64,000 nucleotides of DNA from Niebla homalea (Eukaryota; Ascomycota; Lecanoromycetes; Lecanorales; Ramalinaceae), in the NCBI GenBank assembly GCA_019925105.1, contig JAHGAU010000039.1, positions 248,001 to 312,000 of the forward strand, read 5' to 3'. Below are positions 47,882 to 63,349 of the stretch, piece by piece. Position numbers and translations under genes: made by a program. The notes under the pieces were generated by a model. The model did not search any database. It was not told where the DNA came from and saw nothing but the letters and a program-made list of their open reading frames with translations. Within the stretch, counting starts at the first letter, position 1, and each line of letters opens with the position of its first letter.

Positions 47882-50800
47882 CTCCTATTTAATTAGTAGC
47901 TTTATAATACTATAATACCGTATTATTTATTAAGTAAGGAGTAAGAGCTCTTACTGAATTATATTATTGTAATAACGAATATATCCATCCTAACTTTAAT
48001 AATAAGGGGTATATTTTAAACTTTAAAAGTATAATTACTTTAATCTTAAATGATTTCTGAATTTTTAAAAAACGTCCCTTAATAACGGTTTTATTAAATT
48101 ATCCGTTATTATATTATTAATAAAATAATATATAAATTCTACTTATTTATTAATTATATACTCCTAAAGGAAGCAATACTTAATATATATATACTTTATT
48201 TTTAAGTGGTTTATAAAATCCTTTATTAATATAATCGTTCCTTAATTATTATAAAAAATCACCGTAATAAAAATAAGGACCCCGGTATCGTACTTAAATT
48301 AAATAAGAAAGGCGTAATCTTATATAATATTCTTATCCTTAAGGGCCGGTAATACCGTTGGATTTAAGGTAACTTTAATAAGTTAAATTAATAATTATTT
48401 AAGCTAGATCGCCTCTTTAATAACGTTATATTATTTTATATACTTAACCTTATAAGTAAATAGGGCTATAGTTAATTAATGTTTTAAAAACTAGTTAATA
48501 ATTATATTTCTTAAGTTAAAAATATACCCGGAAGTAAACCGATCTATTTACGGGTTATTAACGTAATTTAAATCCGTATAGTTATTAAGGGGCTTTAAAA
48601 AGCTTTAAAAAACGAATTTTAAGGAAGTTATATTATAAAAATAATAAAAGATCTTTTTAACGGTTATTTAATACTTTTTATTAAGGTTAAACGTATAACG
48701 TAATATTATTAATACCGTATAAACTATATTAAGCTTAATACTTATTATAATATATATAAATAAGTTAATAACGGATTAATATTTAAACCGGAATTACTTT
48801 AAGGCGGTATATTTTTTATTAATTAACTTAAGATAAATATTTACGTTTATAGGGATAATTATATTATTATTTTTAAAGAAAGGATTATTATATATATTAA
48901 ATTAAGTAAAAACCTATTTAATATAACTTTTTTAATTAAAAGTTAAAGTTCAATTTTATCGATTATAAGTAATATTTATATTTAAATATTAATTATATAA
49001 GCTTAAATCGGATATCTTAAATTTCTTATTTAATTAAGTTTTTAAGTTAATAATAATTTATTTATTAACTTTTATTATTAAGATATTATCGATATATACG
49101 GTAATAATAATATTAATATCCGGGTTTAAGAATACGCTATAATCTTTATTAATATAACGATAACCAAGTTTCTTTAAAAAATATAAAGAGGTATTAATAT
49201 TAAATCCGGGGTAATTATTTAAATTTATAAAGAAGTTTATTTAATAAATAAATATAATTTAAGTTATTATTAAAACTTATTAATTAATAAATATAAATCT
49301 TTTTAAAAACGTTATTATAAAGGAATACTATTTTAACGTTTATTTACTTAATCTTTAAATTATATATAGCCGCTATAATAAAAAAAGTTTTATAACTTAT
49401 AAGCTTAATAACCGTTATAAAAGTATTAAAGAAGTTTAAACTTTCCTTTTATTAAAATCTACGGATTACTTATTTAACCTTATATCGGGTAATATTACCG
49501 TTTAATTTACGTTTATACTTATAGATTTACTTATTATTTAATACGTTAATACCGGGAGGTAAATTTATTAAAATTTAAATTTTATTCTTTTCTAGGGACT
49601 TAACTTTATTTTTTATAATAAGCTCTTACTTTATTTTATAGTATACGTCCTTTATAACTTATATATAAATTATAAACTTAGTATAGTCCGTAAGGATCGT
49701 GGCTATAAGATATATAAGCGTTAATTAAAAGCCGGCAACTTAATAATTAAAGTCCCGGTTACGCCGGTAACTTAAGGGTTATATTTTAACTATATAAACT
49801 TAAATAAATAAATTTAAAAATCCAATAAATTCTCTTAAAGACGGGTAATAGTATAAAATTAAATTATAAAGATTAAATAAGTTTAAGTTTAAGTTTATAA
49901 AAATATATATATTTAAAGATTCCTTTATAATATTATTATTAAGGATAAATAAAGATAATATAAATAAGTCTTTTTTATTAATATTTTCCTTAATAATTAT
50001 AAGTTTTAAAATTATATAAAACTTAAGTTACTTATCGGATATAAGTTTAATTATATCCTTAATAATAATATTATCAATTTTATCCGTAACGTTCATAATA
50101 CGAAAACTTTATATAATAATAATAACCGGTTTATTATTTATATTTTTATTATTATTAAAATATATCCGTTTTAATAATAACTAGAAATCCATAATAATTA
50201 TTTCCCTTTATTTCGGTATTAAATAATAAACCGGTAAGGGGTTATTAGTTTTATATTTAAGTTAAACGATTTTATCCTTTAACCGTTTAATATAATTATA
50301 ATATTAAACCCGGTTATTTAATATAAATATTTTATAAACGTGATAACCTTTAAAGCCAATAAGGTATCCTTTAATAGTTTTAATTTAAAATTTTATTTAA
50401 TTTATATTTAAAAACTTACGCTTTTAATATATATTATATTATTTAACCCTTTTAATAAAAAATTAATCGGGTTTCTTAAGACTTATAATTTAATTTAATA
50501 TATTATAAATACTTATAAGTATTATATTATATATAAAGGCCGCTATAATAATAAGTTTAATAATAAGAATACGCGGTAAACTATTATTTAATAGTATTAT
50601 ATAAGCCCGGATAATAAGGGTTTAACTTATTTATTTAAAAATACCGTTTTATTAAGAATAATAAAGTACCGTAAACTTTTACTGAATCCTTTTAATGTAC
50701 CGTTAATTATTAAATTGGAAGCCGTTATATATATTATTATTATTAATATATAAACGGTAAATAAAATAATTTAAGTAATAGATTTTCTTTATATAACTTT

Positions 50801-51409
50801 AAAAGACTTTAAGAACCGTTTTATATAAAGAGTTTAATAATAAGGTTATATAAATAACTTTAATAACGTTTTTAATAAAAATAATAACTTATTTATAATT
50901 AGCTTTTATATTATTAATAAAGTTAATTAAATCAGAATAAATAAGTTCATTTTAATAAATATTAAGTTTAATATAACTTTTATTTAATTTAAGCTTTATT
51001 TATATCTCCATATAAATAACGTACTTATAGGCTTTTAATAGATTTAATAAGTTAAAAAAGTTAATATTAATTACCGTTTTTAATAAAAGCTTAATATTTT
51101 ATTTCCTTATATACCTTATTATTTTATATTAATATTTTAAGGCTTTTTAATTTACGGGAATAATATATAGGACTACGGATATTAAATTATTAATAACTTT
51201 AATATCGACTTTAAAAAGATAAAAAGCCGTTAATAAAAGTTTTATAAAAATACCGTTATAGTTAATAAATATACTTAAATCCTCCGGATCGTTATTTTAT
51301 TTAAAGGGATAATTAATTTATTATAGCTATCCAAGGTTAATAAAATTAAAAATATTATTAAAAATAAAAAAACGTTATAAATAATTAAATTACGGATGCC
51401 TTTATTAAA
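47882..51409 (-). pseudogene. Copia-C pol remnant (integrase, RT, RNase H)
   Basis: The minus strand shows Copia-like order by comparison with Copia-A. The RT segment lies at about 48700-49450, RNase H is expected left of about 48400, and integrase between about 49900 and 51200. The match to Copia-A RT is short but clear around 49320-49410; the other domain limits are by position. Stops throughout. Confidence 0.6.
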
Positions 51410-51661
51410 TTAATATAGGATTTTAATAATTTTAATATAAATAATATTTTTCCCCCCGGAAAAATCTTTAATAATAATAAGTTTAAAAAAGAGCTCCTTA
51501 TAAATAAAGATATAATTACTATTAACGATATAATTTATATAATTAATATTAAAGATATAAATAATAAAAATAGATATATTTATAGTTAAATATACCTGGT
51601 AATCCCGGTAAATAACGGGCGGTAAAGCCGGTATAATAACGGTAACGTATATAAAGGCCAA
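51410..51661 (-). pseudogene. Copia-C surviving open segment, probably the protease region
   Basis: An 83-codon open stretch on the minus strand lies between an Asn/Gly-rich region (51670-51850, after gag) and integrase. The reading INYIVNSNYIFIYKELF sits where Copia proteases have DSGATxHIxxDRxLF, and DFSGGKNI follows at the usual distance. The first Asp of the active site now reads Asn. The open frame is probably a survivor of the gag-pol frame, not a separate gene; its ATG is incidental. Confidence 0.45.
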
Positions 51662-51669
51662 GTTTACTA

Positions 51670-53876
<2,207 letters not shown>

Positions 53877-54018
53877 TGTTAAAATAATAGGGTATAACTT
53901 ATTTAATTAAGTAAGTACTATATAAGGTGCTAAGTGATATTTATCTATAAGAAGTTTAAGAAGTAGATTAACCCTCTTTTGGTAATAGCCGAGGTCTTTG
54001 CCTTCTATACTTCTGACA
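53877..54018 (-). repeat. Right (5') LTR of Copia-C
   Basis: 142 bp from TGTTAAAATAATAGGG to CTTCTGACA. Its left half is more mutated than the partner LTR, its right half less. Confidence 0.9.
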
Positions 54019-54116
54019 TCGTACTATATACTTTGCTGATAATGTTATTTTAGTAAAATACGACTGTATATAAGGCTTATAACCAACCCCAGTATACAAA
54101 AAGATAGCTATTTCTA

Positions 54117-54278
54117 TATCAGGGAACTGATATATAAGGTTTAGCTATAAACGGAATAATAGCTATGAGGGTGTCTATGGTATAAATCCGTCCATAAAGG
54201 TGAGTAGGTGCCAAGCCACTAGTCCCAGAACGGTAACATAGCCGAAGGCCTGGGAGCAGTAGGCATGGAACCGTGACA
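54117..54278 (-). repeat. Right (5') LTR of the small LTR element
   Basis: 162 bp from TATCAGGGAACTGATA (TG changed to TA) to ACCGTGACA, directly followed by the second AATTC. Confidence 0.9.
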
Positions 54279-56720
54279 AATTCAATATTACTTAAGTAAA
54301 GTTCTTAGGGTTTATCGTTTTTATTAAAGGGATTTAAATAAATTAAAAGCGTATTTAAATTATTAAGGATTAATTTACCCTAAAAACCTACCGGGAAGTA
54401 TAGGTTTTTTTAAGCTTTATAAATTTTTATCGTTATTTTATTTATGAATATTTAAGGATAGTTAAGCCTTTAATTAATTTACTTAAAAGCAATAAGGAAG
54501 GGAAGAAGGCTAGCTTATTAAAGTAGAATAATACGGTTAATACGGCGTTCCGCCGGCTTTACGAGACATTTATTAACGCGTTATTACTCCTCCATTTTAA
54601 TTTAAAATAAAGGATATGAATAAAGATTAATATATTTAACTTTATTATTATAAGCATTTTATCTTAATAATTTAAAGAGGGTTATTAACGCCTAATTATA
54701 TATTAATCCAGAAAAATAACCTTTATTAAATAAAATTATAAAATATATAATTAAAAGCTTTTCGTTATTATTATAGCTTTTAAGTAATAACGGTATTATT
54801 TAAAAGGGAGCCTTAAAGCTATTTAAATATAAACGGATTATAATAACCTCCGGGGGTTTATAAAGTAACCGGCGTTAAGCCCGCGTTAAACCAGATAAAC
54901 CTTAAAATTTATTAATTATAACTTTAAAGTATTTTATCGTTAAAGTAGAATAAACCTTATTAATTCTCTATTAAGACGTTTAGACTATAAAGGAGTCTTA
55001 TTTTTTAATATTATTTTATTACTTATTTTATAGAATAAGTTCGTACTTTAATTTAATAATTCGGTAAAGTACCGGCGGATAATAATTATTAATTATTAAT
55101 TATTGCTTACTTTAAAAAATATTTAAGTTATTATCCCGCAGAAAAAGATTTAATAACTACTTAAAAAACCTTATAAGGAATCTAGGCCGATTAAGTTACT
55201 TATTAAGGATTTATAGGTTAACGATACGTTTATATATAAGATTAAAGATAATAACGTAACGTTAACGTATTTTCATTAAAATCATAATAATACTTAGAAA
55301 CTCAATCCCAATAACCTTATTACCTATAAGGGCTATATATATATCCCCCGGGATAAAACGGTTAGAGAAAAACTGATTAACAAATATTATAATAACCCGC
55401 TAACGGGTTACTTTAAAGCCGAAAAGACTTATAAGTTCTTAGCCCGTAAATATTACTGGGACGGCTTAAAGGCTTAAGTTAATAATTATATTAAAATATA
55501 TAATACTTATTAAAGGATTAAAATACCGCGTTACCGTCTTTATAACGAGTTTAATTTACTTTTTTAACCGGCAGTACCCTAGAAAGAACTCAATATAGAC
55601 TTTCTTACCGGCTTATCCGTAAGTAAGGTTAAAAGTAACGTTTATAATTCGATTTTAATAATCGTAAATAAATATATAAAGATATATAAATACTTCTTTA
55701 TTATAAAATAAATCGATACCGTTACGTTAACGGACCTTTTCTTTAAAGAAATCGTATTATATTATAATATACTGGCTAAAATTATAATTAACCGGGGTTT
55801 TTATTTATTAATAAATTCTGGGGTTTAATATATTATTACGTAAAAATAAAGCGTAAATTAAATATTACTTTTTATCCGTAAACGGATAATTAAATAAAAC
55901 GTTAAAATTAAAACCTTAAATAATATTTAAGGACTTTTATTAACTTTAAGTAAATAAATTAAATAAGGTTATTCCTTTTAACTGAATTTATTTATATAAA
56001 CTCAGAATACTTAACTTTAGGCTATAGCCTTTTTATAATGATATATAGCTATAATTTAGATATTTATTTTAAATTTAAGGATAAGTTTATAAAAAAGGAA
56101 ATATTTATAGTAAAAAATAAGGTTAAAATATTATATAAAATCGATTAATATTAACGGATTAATAACGTTATATTATTAAATTAACTTAAAAAACGTATAA
56201 TAAGAAATATAAGTTAAAGTTATATAATATTAGCGATTTAATAATATTAAATATTAAAAACCTTAAGTTAAAGTAATTAAGTAAAAAGTTTACGCCCCGA
56301 TTTATAAAACCTTTTAAAATTAATAATAAAATTAGGATATAAACGTACCGCCTATTTTTCTTTATTATTTATTAAATTTATTTTATTATTTATATTTATT
56401 TTTTAAAGCCTTATTATACTTATACCAATAATTAAACGGCGGAGGCTATAATATAAATATTTAAATTAATTAATAATAAAGAGGAATAAATAGTTAAAGA
56501 AAATATTAATAAGGCTAAAAGTAAAAAAAGCGTTTGATATTAGATTAAGTAAGTTAATTAAGGCTTTAAATATAATTAATAAATACTAAAAATAAACTTA
56601 AAGTATTTTTAAGAATTACGGAAATAATATAACGAGATAATACGGAATAAAAGAAAACGTAAATAAAATTATAACGTTATAATAGCGGAAGTTATATATA
56701 TAGCTAATAACTATATATAT
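54279..56720 (+). pseudogene. Gypsy-2 RT end, RNase H, integrase and chromodomain remnant
   Basis: VKFLGFIVFIKGI continues the RT. SFINFYRYFIYEYLRIVKPL (about 54405-54460) is the usual connection to RNase H. Integrase is clear: YYNNPLTGYFKAEKTYKFL and ARKYYWDGLKA at about 55385-55475 (zinc-binding region), then LNIDFLTGLSVSK at 55590-55630 with the first catalytic Asp kept. Near 56480-56570 a chromodomain-like reading (E.IVKENINKAKSKKSV.Y) is followed by a GFKYN segment. The 3' remainder to 57155 holds no motif I recognise. Confidence 0.82.
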
Positions 56721-57155
56721 AATTAATACTATAACTACCTAGCCCTTATACGTTATCCTCCCGTAAGATTATTAGAGTTTAAGCTTTAATTAATAACTTT
56801 ATTTATTACGGGTATTACGTATACGGATAAACCAGCGTTATAAAAACGATTATCTTTATTATAATATTATATTAATAAGAATAGCTTTAATAATAATTAT
56901 AATAATATTAAAAAAAGCGAAAAAGCGTAAATGTTAAATTATAAGTGTTTAACGTATTATTAAAGAAATATTAAGTAAATAAAATTAAAAAGGTAAAGTT
57001 ATTTAAAATAATAAAAGATTAACGAATATATTTACTAAGTTTACGTTAACGTAACGGTAATCTATAATATCGTCCGCTTTATTGCTTTTTAGTAATATAT
57101 AGATTATAAGCGTTTAATATTTAACGTTATTAACTTTAAAGTTTAACGCTAAACT

Positions 57156-57898
57156 TGTCAGAAGTGCAGAAGGCAAAGACCTCGGCTATTACCAAAAGAG
57201 GGCTAGTTTATTTCCTAAATTTCTTATAGATAGATATCGCTTAATACCTTATATAGTACTTACTTAATTAAGCAAGTTATATTTTATTATTTTAATAAAT
57301 TATAAGCCCGGCTTATATACTTATTATTATGTTTAATAATTTAATAAGTTTTAATTACGTTATATAATTTAAATACCTTAAGAGCCGTCACTTTATTATC
57401 GTACCGACTTTTATTATTACTATAATTACTATAATTACCTAGTAATCCTATTAATTTAAACTTTAACCACCCAAAAAATAAAGAAGTTAAAATAAGAAAA
57501 CGAGAAGGCTAAAACGTTCTTAACTTAATTATTATTTATACGTAAAATTATAAAGTATAATAACCCCGTATACCGATTTACGTATACGTTATAAGGGTAT
57601 AATAGCCCTATATTATACTTATAGGGCCGTTGGATGGGCGGATTCCTATTAAATACGTCAATATCCTTAAAGAACGGAGGGAGGTAAACGTTTATTTATT
57701 ATTATTATTAAAATAATTAAAGTAGCTTATAAAATTTACTATTATATATACTTAACCTTTTAATTAAGTTAATTATTTAGTTTAAGTTATTATTATTTTA
57801 ATTATTATATTAAAGTTTAAGTATAAAGAAAAATAAAATATTTACTTTAAAGGCTTTTTCCTTTTTATTAAAATTATTAAGGTTTAAATTAATTATAT
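57156..57898 (+). mobile_element. Copia-C copy 2, 5' LTR and leader, RIP-degraded
   Basis: Reverse complement of the right end of Copia-C copy 1. The LTR 57156-57297 (TGTCAGAAGTGCAGAAGG to TTTTAATA, 142 bp) is followed by about 600 bp matching 53277-53876 reversed. It inserted into Gypsy-2 (possible TSD half AAACT at 57151-57155; the other half is outside the window). It is cut by LINE copy 3 at about 57899. Confidence 0.87.
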
Positions 57899-57939
57899 GA
57901 TTTATAAGTTAATCCTTAGATTCTTATTAGATATAATTT

Positions 57940-59357
57940 GATGATGGCGATGAACAAAGGGACCCCAGAGGTCTAAAACGATGCGTATACGTATAGCTCT
58001 CGGGACAGTAAAGAAAATATATTAAGGGCGATAAGTAAAAATAGCGTAATAATTAAGGATAAGGTAATAAACGGGTAAGTAATTTATATTAATAGAAACG
58101 GCAACGACATATACGGGTAATATAATAATAATAAGCCGGATAATACTTAAAATAAATAAGGAAATTAAGGTTAATAAAATACGTATATTAAAACGCGTAA
58201 AACGCATAATAACAATACGGAAATAATAAGTAAATAAAAGGGTAAAAAGGCCAGTACGGTATTAACGGCGAGGGATACGGGCGGGGGGAAAGGGTAAAAA
58301 AACCGCGACGAAAGTATTATTAAGGGTATATAAAAGGGAAATAAAGTTAATAAAGAGGATAAAACCTTAAGGGATTAAAGGTAAAAAACGGAGACAATAC
58401 GTTACCCGGTAAATAAGGGTAAAAGGGCGGTAAAAAAAATAATAAAGGCTTTAAAAGGATTCCTTATAATAAAGTAAAAGAATATTACGTTAAAGATTTA
58501 ACCGATATTACGGATTAAGTTAAAAGGCGTAAGGGACTTCTATATAAAAATAAGGGTAAAGCTAAAGGAAACAGAGCGATTATAGGGCTTTTAAGGGGCG
58601 GTAATAAAAATATTAATAAAAAGTAAAGATAACAGCTTAAAGTTAAATATATAAAGTAAAAATATAAAAGCGGCGGCCCCTTAAATAAGAAAAAGCTAAA
58701 TAATAAAAATAATAAAAAGGATACCCGCGATAACGAATAAAAGGATAACGGAAAAGAGAGTAGCTATATTAAGGAAAATAAGGATAATAATAATCCGCCT
58801 ATTTAATAATAAAGAAAGGAATACGGTTATAAAAATAAACTTATTATAATTAATAAAAGCTTTTAAAGTAATAATAAAACTAATAATAAAATAAATTATT
58901 ATTATATATAAGCTATAAAGCGGGGATATTTTTTTTAATATAATATTATTAAAAATAAAAGAAAACATAAAAAGGTTTAAGGCTTAAATTAATAAAAGAA
59001 AATATAAATTAATTAAAGTTTTAAGGTAATTATTTATTATTATAATAAATAAGATATACTTATTACGTTTTAAGGAAGCTAAAAAAAGGTTACGTTAAAA
59101 AATATAGAAAAAGAGAATATAATTCTTTACTTAAGGTTTAAGATCGTTAATTATAGGCTTCCGCCGGTAATAAAAAGATTTAATTCCTTAAAACATATAA
59201 AAAGGTACTTTATCGTTATATTAAATATAACGTTAATAAAGATATATAATAATATCCTAAATAAAAAATTTATTAAAAAGGGATTTCTTAAAATAACTTA
59301 ACTATAGGATAAAACGGTTAATATTTATTAATATTTTAAGTATTAAAATTATAAATA
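57940..59357 (+). pseudogene. LINE copy 3 ORF1 (gag-like) remnant
   Basis: Collinear with 6403-7800 and with 26620-26899 plus 34235-35350. The first about 60 bases are nearly identical to the other copies and keep CpA; the rest is CpA-free with stops. No domain is recognisable. ORF1 continues past the inserted LINE from 62882 to about 63350. Confidence 0.6.
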
Positions 59358-59419
59358 TTGATTGATTGATTGATTCATACTACGGATCTAGCTAAGTTAA
59401 TTCCGGCGTTCCTTAATAC

Positions 59420-62400
59420 TCGGCTATTTGGCCTTATTAATAACCGTAAAAAACCCGATATTTATAACGTTAAGAATAAAAACCAGTATTTACCCAGCTT
59501 TTACTTACGTCTTAAAGACTAAGAGTATTTATAGTTATTTAAAGAATAAGAATTTATTTATATACTTTTTTTAAGAAAACCTATAATATTACGACTGAAT
59601 TTATTTAAGGGTTACCCTTAAATTTATTGCTTTTCCGTTACTTTACGGGTTTATTTAATGTTAAAATTTTAGAATTCCGATTATATTATTAAATATCCTT
59701 ATTAATACGTATATTATTATTACTTTATTTATATGACTTTACCGACCGATATAATATCGTTTCTTACGCCGCCCCGGTATTTATAGCCTTTTTAACCCCC
59801 TATTAAATATAGTTTTCCCGCCGTTACTTTTTACCCCCGGGTTAACGGCGAAATTTCTTAATTAAATCCTTAATTATTTCCTTTATTTCCTTAATTAAGC
59901 TGAACTATAATAATAAGCCTATAGTTATTATAAATTTAACGGCCGTTTTAATACCCTTTTTATTAATAAATATTTAACGATAATTATTAATTTTTACTTT
60001 TTTAATTAATCCCGGTTTAAGCTCCTTAAATAGTAAATAAGAGATTAATATATATACGGCGTTTTACTTTCGTTACTTATATTTATAACTAACGTTAATC
60101 CGGTTACCGGCGTATACGATAAAAAGGAAATAAGTTAAGTTATTCTTATTTATCCGGAGTTAAATTATTAATATATTATCGCCTTTCCTTATAATCCCGT
60201 AACGCCGGAGATATTTATTAATAACCTTATTATTATTTAACGTTAAGTATTATCGCCCTTAAAAGATTAATTCTTTATATTTACGTTAACGTTTTATTTA
60301 CCTTTTTATAATTTATAGGGTAATCGCCGTTAATTTTATTTTTATAGTTTTTTTCTTTTCCGCCGTTTTTACTTTAAGTAAAAGTTTATATACTCCTACG
60401 TTAATTTCTTAAATATAAGTTAAATCAATTTCTTTTTTAACTTATTTTAATTTAACTTCCATAAAAAAAATAAGTACCATTTCTTTATACTTTCTTATTT
60501 AAGGCCTTTTATAATTCTAATAAATATGTTTATTTCCTATTAACGTAATTAAGTTCGTACCCCTTTTAAGTTTTATTTAAGTAATTATTTAATTTAAGGT
60601 TAATTCTATTAATAATATAAAAACCTCGGATTCCAATATTGGGACGGGAGTTACTTTATATGCTTTATTTATTACTTTTAAGTATCGGTTTTAGACCTTT
60701 TATAGTTACTAGACGGGCTTTTTCCTATATTTAAGCGTGCCTTTAAATACGTATTAAATAGCCGCTACGTACGTTATTATAAACTTTATAACCGCCTAAT
60801 AAACGGTTCTAACCTTCTATAAGGTAACTCTTTATATTGATATTATAAGGTAAATAAGGTTTTTTTCTTATGAAATTATTTTTTTTTAAACCTTTTTTAT
60901 ATAATTTTTTTAGTTTAATTTCTTATTAATTTATAAATTAAGTATCTTAATATTAACTTCCGGTTTTATTATTATATTACTTAAGTTTACTATAGTTATT
61001 ATATCGTATAGCTTTAAACTCCTTATTATATAAATAAACTTATATTTATACGGGGCGAACTAAACCCTATATATCTTTATTTATCGTAAATAAACTTTAT
61101 AGGCTTATTTTAACTTTAAATAGTTTATATAAATAAACGTATTATAAGTTAAGAAGTAAATATCGTTAATAAAGCCCTTTACTTAAACCTTTTATTTTAA
61201 CTTTATTAAGTCTTCAATAAACGGACCGTTAAAGAATAAGAATAAGATTAAAAAGATAAATAACCCCTAAGGAATCCCTATTATTGCGGGCTTTATTATA
61301 TTTATCTTTTATTCTAGGCTAATTAACGTCGCTTAATTATTTAAGAAACTTTTTATTTAATTTACGAAAAAAGATAAAACCCTTTTTTTCCGTAAATTAT
61401 ATAATAACCTTTAATGGTTTACCTTATTAAACGCCTTTATAATATTTAAAGAAAAAAGACTTATAACGTACTTCTTCCTATAGTTTTATACCGTATATAC
61501 GTTATCGATTAAGCCTTTAAGAGCCATCTCCGTTAACCGTCTTTTTCTTATTTTTATTTATTAATCGGGGAGCAGCCTATATCCTTTTACGTAATTACTT
61601 AAGATCTTTATAATTATTATCTTTAAAGCCTTCCTTAATATATAGAGGAGTATTATGGGTTTATATAACTTTATTTCTGAGTAATTTAACTTAACCGGCT
61701 TTTTAAGGATAATCATCTTAGCCTCCTTAAATTTACGGGGGTAATATCTTATATTAAAGTAAGCTTAAAATAAATAAATAAAGACCTTTTTAAATAATAA
61801 CGTTACTATAGATAGGAACTTATTTAATATACCGTTAAGTCCGGAGGCCTTATTTTTCTTCGGTTTATTAATTGTTTTAATTATTATCTTTTAAGTTATT
61901 ATTTTACTTATTATTATTAATTTAGGATATATTATACCGTCGATATCTATTAAATTAACTTCCGGTAACGGGGGAAAAAACGCCTTTTTAAGAGTTTTAA
62001 TTTTGCCGTTAAAGGTATTTATTATTATACCGTTTGGTCTTTTTAAGGGTAAAAACTTAAGGATAAATTTAAGTTTCTTACTTTATTCTTTACCGTATTT
62101 TATTAGTTTTTAAATATTATAAGGGGAAACCGTTAAGTTATATATTATAGCCCGGAAGTATATTTACTTAGCCTTCCGGATAATTCTTTCCTTTTCCTTT
62201 TAAGCTTCTTTTAGCCGTTAAAGCGTCTTCCGGTTTTTATACTTAATAGCTTACTTTATAAGCGCTTTTACCTTTATAATCGCCTTTATATATTCCTCGT
62301 TTTAATAAGTTTTAACTCTTTAAGACGGCTTTATTATTAAGACTATAACGTTAATTATTTCGTTTAAAGCCTTTATTACCTATTTTATAAAACGGTCGAT

Positions 62401-62580
62401 TTATTTTTTATTATTAAGCCGGGGATACTCCGTTAATTAAGATATTATTTTTACCGCCTTCGTTAATATTTCGGCTTCCTTAACCGTTTTCTACGCTCAT
62501 TTAAACGGTAAAGGCGGAGTTACGTTAATAAACCAATTTAAGGTCGTTTATATTGGGACGTGGTCCGAACCGTATTTTAG
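59420..62580 (-). pseudogene. Rest of LINE ORF2: endonuclease end, RT, C-terminal region
   Basis: Continues leftward from the preserved endonuclease fragment. RT occupies roughly 61900-60900, with the FVDD box now FIND at about 61175. The downstream part to 59420 should contain RNase H, but I see no firm motif. Stops are mostly TAA. Confidence 0.7.
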
Positions 62581-62586
62581 GTCCTT

Positions 62587-62868
62587 TTAGGGTCCGTATA
62601 TTATAACTGAGTTAATAATACCTTCCGAGCCGAATATTAAGTCGATCGTAATCCTAAGTTTACGGCTTTCCCATATAATAGCCCCTTTCGGCGTTAATAA
62701 CGTGAGGTTAAACCGTATAGTAACTATTAGTAACTCCTCAGATTCGGTATAATTGGTCGTACGACCGTCCTCGTTCCATCGAACGTGGTGAAGATTGAAG
62801 TCCCCCACCAGGAGGTGCTCACCGGGTGCGGCCAGGACATCCTTAAGCAGCGGGATCGTGGAGGGTCA
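62587..62868 (-). pseudogene. LINE endonuclease fragment, open and little mutated
   Basis: 94 codons open from the truncated 5' border (62868) to a TAA at 62587-62589. The frame includes LLKDVLAAPGEHLLVGDFNL, with the conserved GDFN of the exonuclease/endonuclease/phosphatase fold followed by HH as in Tad-type elements, and then ITIDLIFGSEGIINSVI, the region of the distal Asp. It has no start codon of its own, because it begins mid-domain where reverse transcription stopped. Its GC content falls steeply from right to left. It is a partial domain and cannot be functional alone. Confidence 0.85.
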
Positions 62869-63349
62869 AAAATTATAAATATATTATTATAAAATACCTT
62901 AATATTATAAAATATATAATTTACGTTAAAAATTATAATATTTATAAATATATAAAGTTAATGATTAAGGGGCTTATAAAAAATACGTTTAAATACGTTA
63001 CGTATAATAAAAAAAGATACTTAATATAAGATTCTAAATATATAATAAAAGTTAAAGAAATTAAGCGTAAGGAAACCCGGATAACCGTGAAAATCCAACG
63101 GTATAATATATATAAAATTAATTTAATTAATTAATTAAAGGTAACTTTAAAACGCGAACTTAATTAATTAAATAATAAAAGGTAAATAACGGTAAAGAAA
63201 AGAAAGCTTTTTATAATCTTAACCTTAAAAGCCGGCCGTTTTACGTCTTTAATAATAGCCGGGAAGGTATTAAGATAGAAAACGTTTAACTTTAATAAAA
63301 AGTCCGTAATTTAAATAAGTATAAAAAAGGAGCCTTTATAAAGGTTAAT

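Larger units (their letters stand above)
59358..62868 (-). mobile_element. LINE of a related subfamily, 5'-truncated in the endonuclease
   Basis: 3511 bp on the minus strand, from a break inside the endonuclease (62868) to a (TCAA)n tail at 59358, flanked by a 13-bp TSD (AAAATTATAAATA). RT reads IGIPQGLFIFLILFLFFNGP at about 61285-61225 and GFINDIYFLTYNT at about 61178-61140, close to LINE copy 2. The 3' terminal 30 bases match the other LINEs. The right-hand 300 bp are little mutated, the rest strongly. Confidence 0.88.

Noticed and set aside
58022..58968. Two minus-strand open frames of 61 and 90 codons
   Set aside because: Both are antisense to LINE ORF1 in copy 3. The apparent membrane-like proteins result from TAA/ATA-rich sequence.
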